In this document: one piece after another, positions 61,269-64,000 of the stretch
Numbering within the stretch: position 1 is the first letter of the stretch
How the letters are laid out: the number at the start of each line of letters is the position of its first letter
From: Arthrobacter sunyaminii
GTDB lineage: Bacteria > Actinomycetota > Actinomycetes > Actinomycetales > Micrococcaceae
Length of the DNA: 64,000 nucleotides
Assembly: GCF_018866305.1 (NCBI RefSeq)
Contig: NZ_CP076456.1
Span: 2,418,001-2,482,000, forward strand
Direction: 5' to 3'
Position numbers and translations under genes: made by a program
Notes under the pieces: generated by a model
The model's database searches: none
What the model was told of the DNA's origin: nothing
Seen by the model: only the letters and a program-made list of their open reading frames with translations

Positions 61269-61477
61269 TTAGGGGCAAAGCTGCTGCTCCAAAGTGCCGC
61301 CTGCTGCGCTCCGACGTCGATACTCCAGAACGGAGCACGTTAGGAAAGCAGAAACAGCAAGGACCATGGCGAGGATCGACACCGGCCCGCACTACTCCGG
61401 CAGCTTCTCAGCGAGCATCATCGTGCCCACCCCGAACACAATCGAGACCCAAAACAGTGGCGGCTCCATGCAGTCAT
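61269..61477 (-). pseudogene. Decayed copy of the small membrane protein at 40951-41145
   Basis: ATG 61477 starts MTAWSR, as in the intact copy. After about ten codons a one-base loss shifts the frame, which then reads SIVFGVGTMMLAEKLPE, a TAG where the intact copy has Trp, and ILAMVLAVSAFLTCSVLEYR to a final TAA at 61269. So there is one frameshift and one nonsense mutation. It accounts for most of the 433-base gap before the next gene; the rest shows nothing. Confidence 0.8.
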
Positions 61478-61577
61478 GTCCGCAGCCTAACCGCTGTAGG
61501 GATCCTCGAGCGGGACGCTTACTCAGCGTTGAACGAGGTTACCGTCGGCGTGGGAGACAGTCTGGTTAGCTGACTAA

Positions 61578-62873
61578 ATGCAGATCAACGTTCGCCCTCC
61601 CTCTCGTGCCGAAATGTCCAACTACTACAAAGCACTTCCAAGCGGGAATGGGCTTCCTAGCTGGGAAGCAGCGCCAGCGGCATGGCACGGTGGCAGCGAA
61701 CCCTGGCCTCAGCCTCGTCAGCCCGCCACTGCTGAACAATTGGAAGCGTGGGCCGACAGTAGCGAGAAGAACCAGAACTTTCATCCGGTAGCTGCGTTTG
61801 CTGACGGGCGACTGGTCGGCGCCTCCGCGATGCTCTCGTTTGAGGTCACGGTACCTGGTTCACTTCAGCTACCCATGGCAGGAGTAACTGGTACAGGAGT
61901 CCTCGCTACACACCGCAGGCGGGGCCTGCTTCGAAAGATGATGCAGACCATGTTCGACGCTGCAATCGAACGGGGCGAACCAATCTCGATGCTCAGCGCC
62001 AGTGAAGGCAGCATCTATGGAAGATTCGGATTCTCCCCCGCGACGTACCGCACCCGGTGGGAGATTGAACGCTCACAAGCAGAACTTTTCCCTTTAGAGG
62101 ACACCATCGGTTCACTCGAACTCATCGGCGCATCAGAAGCGCGCGCGATATGGCCCGTGCTACATGAGCGTGTACGTCACTCTCGGGTGGGCGAGCTATC
62201 AGCTCAGCCAGGCAGATGGAACGGACTCTCTGACACGGCATCCGGAACCGATAGCCCTCTTCGCTATCTCGTGCACCGGGATAGCACCGGAACGGTGGAC
62301 GGTATTGCCAACTTCAAGTTGCCTTGGTCCCGCACGGTTGATGATGTTGGCACGCTAGTCGTTGAAGCCCTCGAAGCCACCAATCCCAGTGCTTATAGGG
62401 CGCTGTGGCATCTCCTTCTTGACTTCGACCTGACACGCAAAGTCGTTGCGCATTCACGTCCGCGCGATGAACCCCTTCGCCAGATGTTGAGAAACCCTCG
62501 TGCAATGCGTATCACTCGACAGTCAGACAACCTTTGGATGCGCATACTGGACGTTCCCGCCGCATTAGCAGCCCGCACTTATTCCACGCCCGATACCATA
62601 GCTTTTTCCGTCCAAACCGACGAGATGGTTCCTAATAATGTCGGCACTTGGCGTCTAGAAGCTGACGTTACCGGTGCCTTCTGCGTGCGTACCAACGATG
62701 CACCGGATCTCACGCTCGACATTCAAGCCCTCGGTGCCCTCTACTTAGGTGGAATGTCGGCTCAGCTGCTCGCCGCTGCGGGGCGGATTCGCTCCGATCA
62801 AACCTCGTCCATTGAGAAACTTTCCCGGATGTTCAGAACTGACCCAGAACCTCACAACTCATTCGGGTTTTGA
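61578..62873 (+). CDS. Eis-like N-acetyltransferase
   Basis: A 431-aa protein with the three-part Eis architecture: an N-terminal GNAT domain (VAAFADGRLVGASAMLSFEV; the acetyl-CoA loop ATHRRRGLLRKMMQTMF; SASEGSIYGRFGFSPAT), a second degenerate GNAT domain, and a C-terminal sterol-carrier-like domain (TLDIQALGALYLGGMSAQLL). Eis proteins acetylate multiple amines and can inactivate aminoglycosides; the cellular substrate here is unknown. The final Phe serves as the catalytic carboxyl group in this family; the chain ends NSFGF. Confidence 0.9.
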   Translation: MQINVRPPSRAEMSNYYKALPSGNGLPSWEAAPAAWHGGSEPWPQPRQPATAEQLEAWADSSEKNQNFHPVAAFADGRLVGASAMLSFEVTVPGSLQLPMAGVTGTGVLATHRRRGLLRKMMQTMFDAAIERGEPISMLSASEGSIYGRFGFSPATYRTRWEIERSQAELFPLEDTIGSLELIGASEARAIWPVLHERVRHSRVGELSAQPGRWNGLSDTASGTDSPLRYLVHRDSTGTVDGIANFKLPWSRTVDDVGTLVVEALEATNPSAYRALWHLLLDFDLTRKVVAHSRPRDEPLRQMLRNPRAMRITRQSDNLWMRILDVPAALAARTYSTPDTIAFSVQTDEMVPNNVGTWRLEADVTGAFCVRTNDAPDLTLDIQALGALYLGGMSAQLLAAAGRIRSDQTSSIEKLSRMFRTDPEPHNSFGF

Positions 62874-62879
62874 GCTGAT

Positions 62880-63115
62880 CTAGTTCAACCGGCCTTCTGA
62901 TGTCTCAGCTAAGCTCCGGTACAGCGTGGCGCGTCAGACGTTGAACGTCTGCGCAATCTGCTTGTTCGTGTGAGTGCTGGCCTCGATCATGTCGTGCCTG
63001 GATGATCCGTGTGCGGCTCATCCCCGGCTTCCTCCCGCTGGACCTGCCACGGCTGCGAGCAGTGTCCAATCCTTCCTTGGTGCGCTCAACGATCAATAAG
63101 CGGGACGGGGCCCTG
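62880..63115 (-). pseudogene. Remnant of a serine recombinase (resolvase/invertase)
   Basis: On the minus strand, LLIVERTKEGLDTARSRGR and SSGRKPGMSRTRIIQARHD match the linker and start of the C-terminal part of Tn3-type resolvases. After a one-base shift, MIEASTHTNKQIAQTFNV continues into a TGA in place of Ser, then RATLYRSL, the end of the HTH. The catalytic N-terminal domain is missing. It is the only mobile-element trace in the window. The remaining bases to 63287 hold nothing recognisable. Confidence 0.75.
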
Positions 63116-63287
63116 CGGTGTAGGTCGCCGCGCTGTCCGCGGAAAGGCTCAGCAGCACAGCATGAACCAGACACTACCGAGCCCCGGTCGAAACTGACAA
63201 TTGTCGGTCAGAGCCGTGTCAGTCGGTCAGAGCCGTCACAACAGCCCGTTCCTCAGTCGAGCGGAATGATCAATCGAACCTGGGTGA

Positions 63288-63812
63288 TCAGCTCGAGTGA
63301 TTCAGCTTGTTGAGATTATGCCAGTACCCGACCAGAGGAATGACGGTGTAGACGACGGGCAATATAAACACCGCCAACAGAACCAGTTCTGCCCATTCAT
63401 TCCACGATGCCGCACGGATTCCCAGACCGAAGAGCAGGAAGGCAATCAGGGTGATCGCACTGTAGCGAAGGTAGCGATCTCGATTTCGGGTAAGTTCGTC
63501 TCGCCGTGACTCGAAGCCCGTGTGAACCGGCGCCGTTCCCGGCACTGCCTTGAAAATGTGCGCGTCTCCCAGCGAGAGGACGGGTGCCCAGCCAGCCGCT
63601 TGGAAGATGTCGAAGTAGTCCGGCGACGGACTGCTTTCATAGGCTAGGTCGAAGACAGCCTCTTCGGGAGCTCCGTCGACGAAGCTCCATCCGTGACCCA
63701 GCTTCGCTACACCGTTCAGGTGTTTTCCCTGCAGTGCCATTTCCGCGAACATAGCCAGGTCCTTTTCGGGACTGAAGGCCAGGCCACTGCCCATCCTGCT
63801 GGTGGTGGTCAA
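63288..63812 (-). CDS. DUF2812 domain membrane protein
   Basis: A 174-aa protein. The DUF2812 core is visible: LAFSPEKDLAMFAEMALQGK, GHGWSFVDGAPEEAVFDLAY, YFDIFQAAGWAPVLSLGDAHIFKA. Two C-terminal TM helices follow (YSAITLIAFLLFGLGI and LVLLAVFILPVVYTVIPLVG). It starts at TTG 63812, four bases after GGAGG, and overlaps the PadR stop (TTGA). DUF2812 proteins are typically paired with PadR regulators as membrane partners. Confidence 0.85.
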   Translation of the reverse strand: MTTTSRMGSGLAFSPEKDLAMFAEMALQGKHLNGVAKLGHGWSFVDGAPEEAVFDLAYESSPSPDYFDIFQAAGWAPVLSLGDAHIFKAVPGTAPVHTGFESRRDELTRNRDRYLRYSAITLIAFLLFGLGIRAASWNEWAELVLLAVFILPVVYTVIPLVGYWHNLNKLNHSS

Positions 63813-64000
63813 GCTTCCTCCATGATGTGGTCGGCCATGGCCAGCAACTGGCGACGGCGTTGGATGTTGCGGACCAGGACCTCGTGGCCCTTCGCATTAA
63901 GGTGATAGACGCGCCGAGAATCATCGCCATCGAGTTCCTCGATGAGGCCAGCCCCGACGAGCTTTTTGAGCGTCGTGTAAAGCGAGGCGGGCCCGAGCGT
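63809..64000 (-). CDS. PadR-family transcriptional regulator, C-terminal part
   Basis: The gene enters from beyond the window edge. The visible 63 residues read TLGPASLYTTLKKLVGAGLI, EELDGDDSRRVYHLNAKG and QRRRQLLAMADHIMEEA, the recognition helix, wing and tail of a short PadR repressor. Its stop overlaps the TTG start of the DUF2812 gene, so the two are co-translated. Confidence 0.88.
   Translation of the reverse strand, partial: TLGPASLYTTLKKLVGAGLIEELDGDDSRRVYHLNAKGHEVLVRNIQRRRQLLAMADHIMEEA

Overview
The window is chromosomal DNA of a high-GC actinobacterium, most likely Arthrobacter or a close relative in the Micrococcaceae. The evidence is the mycothiol genes (mycoredoxin, mycothiol-dependent formaldehyde dehydrogenase), the MurT/GatD amidation pair, an inositol-phosphate phospholipid synthase, the ruvCAB/yebC/pdxT/pdxS/thrS block, and an actinobacterial LexA box. 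No rRNA, tRNA, CRISPR array or intact mobile element was seen.

Region 1 (1-21.7 kb) is mostly conserved core. On the minus strand it carries ruvB (partial), ruvA, ruvC, yebC, pdxT, then pdxS, pgsA, a HIT protein, thrS, error-prone polymerase dnaE2 and its DUF6504 companion. Between pdxT and pdxS sits a 10-kb block: murT-gatD, a CapA-like lipoprotein, an M3 peptidase, a GNAT enzyme and a large standalone gene (9858-13178). That gene encodes a Cap4-like nuclease fused to a STAND/NB-ARC ATPase and a helical-repeat C-terminus, the architecture of anti-phage Avs/NLR-like proteins. It is the best candidate here for an undescribed immune system.

Region 2 (21.7-38.6 kb) is transport and stress metabolism: two tandem DHA2 efflux pumps, a DUF2776 (YhiM-type) membrane protein, DUF2087 protein, chorismate mutase, an MMPL exporter, SRAP DNA-crosslink protease, mycoredoxin, the formaldehyde detoxification pair, an APC permease and an M20 deacetylase/MHS transporter operon.

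Region 3 (38.6-64 kb) is accessory and partly decayed. Working genes (alpha/beta hydrolase, rarA with an MmcQ-like partner, an 849-aa four-TM protein, methyltransferase, GNATs, NUDIX enzymes, a CPT-like kinase, an MBL protein, a PadR-controlled MacB-type ABC operon, an Eis-like acetyltransferase, PadR-DUF2812) alternate with truncated, frameshifted or nonsense-mutated copies. Several of these remnants are paralogs of intact genes in the same window, pointing to local duplication and decay.

Two intergenic repeat clusters, just 3' of capA and of the mycoredoxin gene, share a core sequence and the same arrangement. They look like one dispersed family of hairpin-forming elements.
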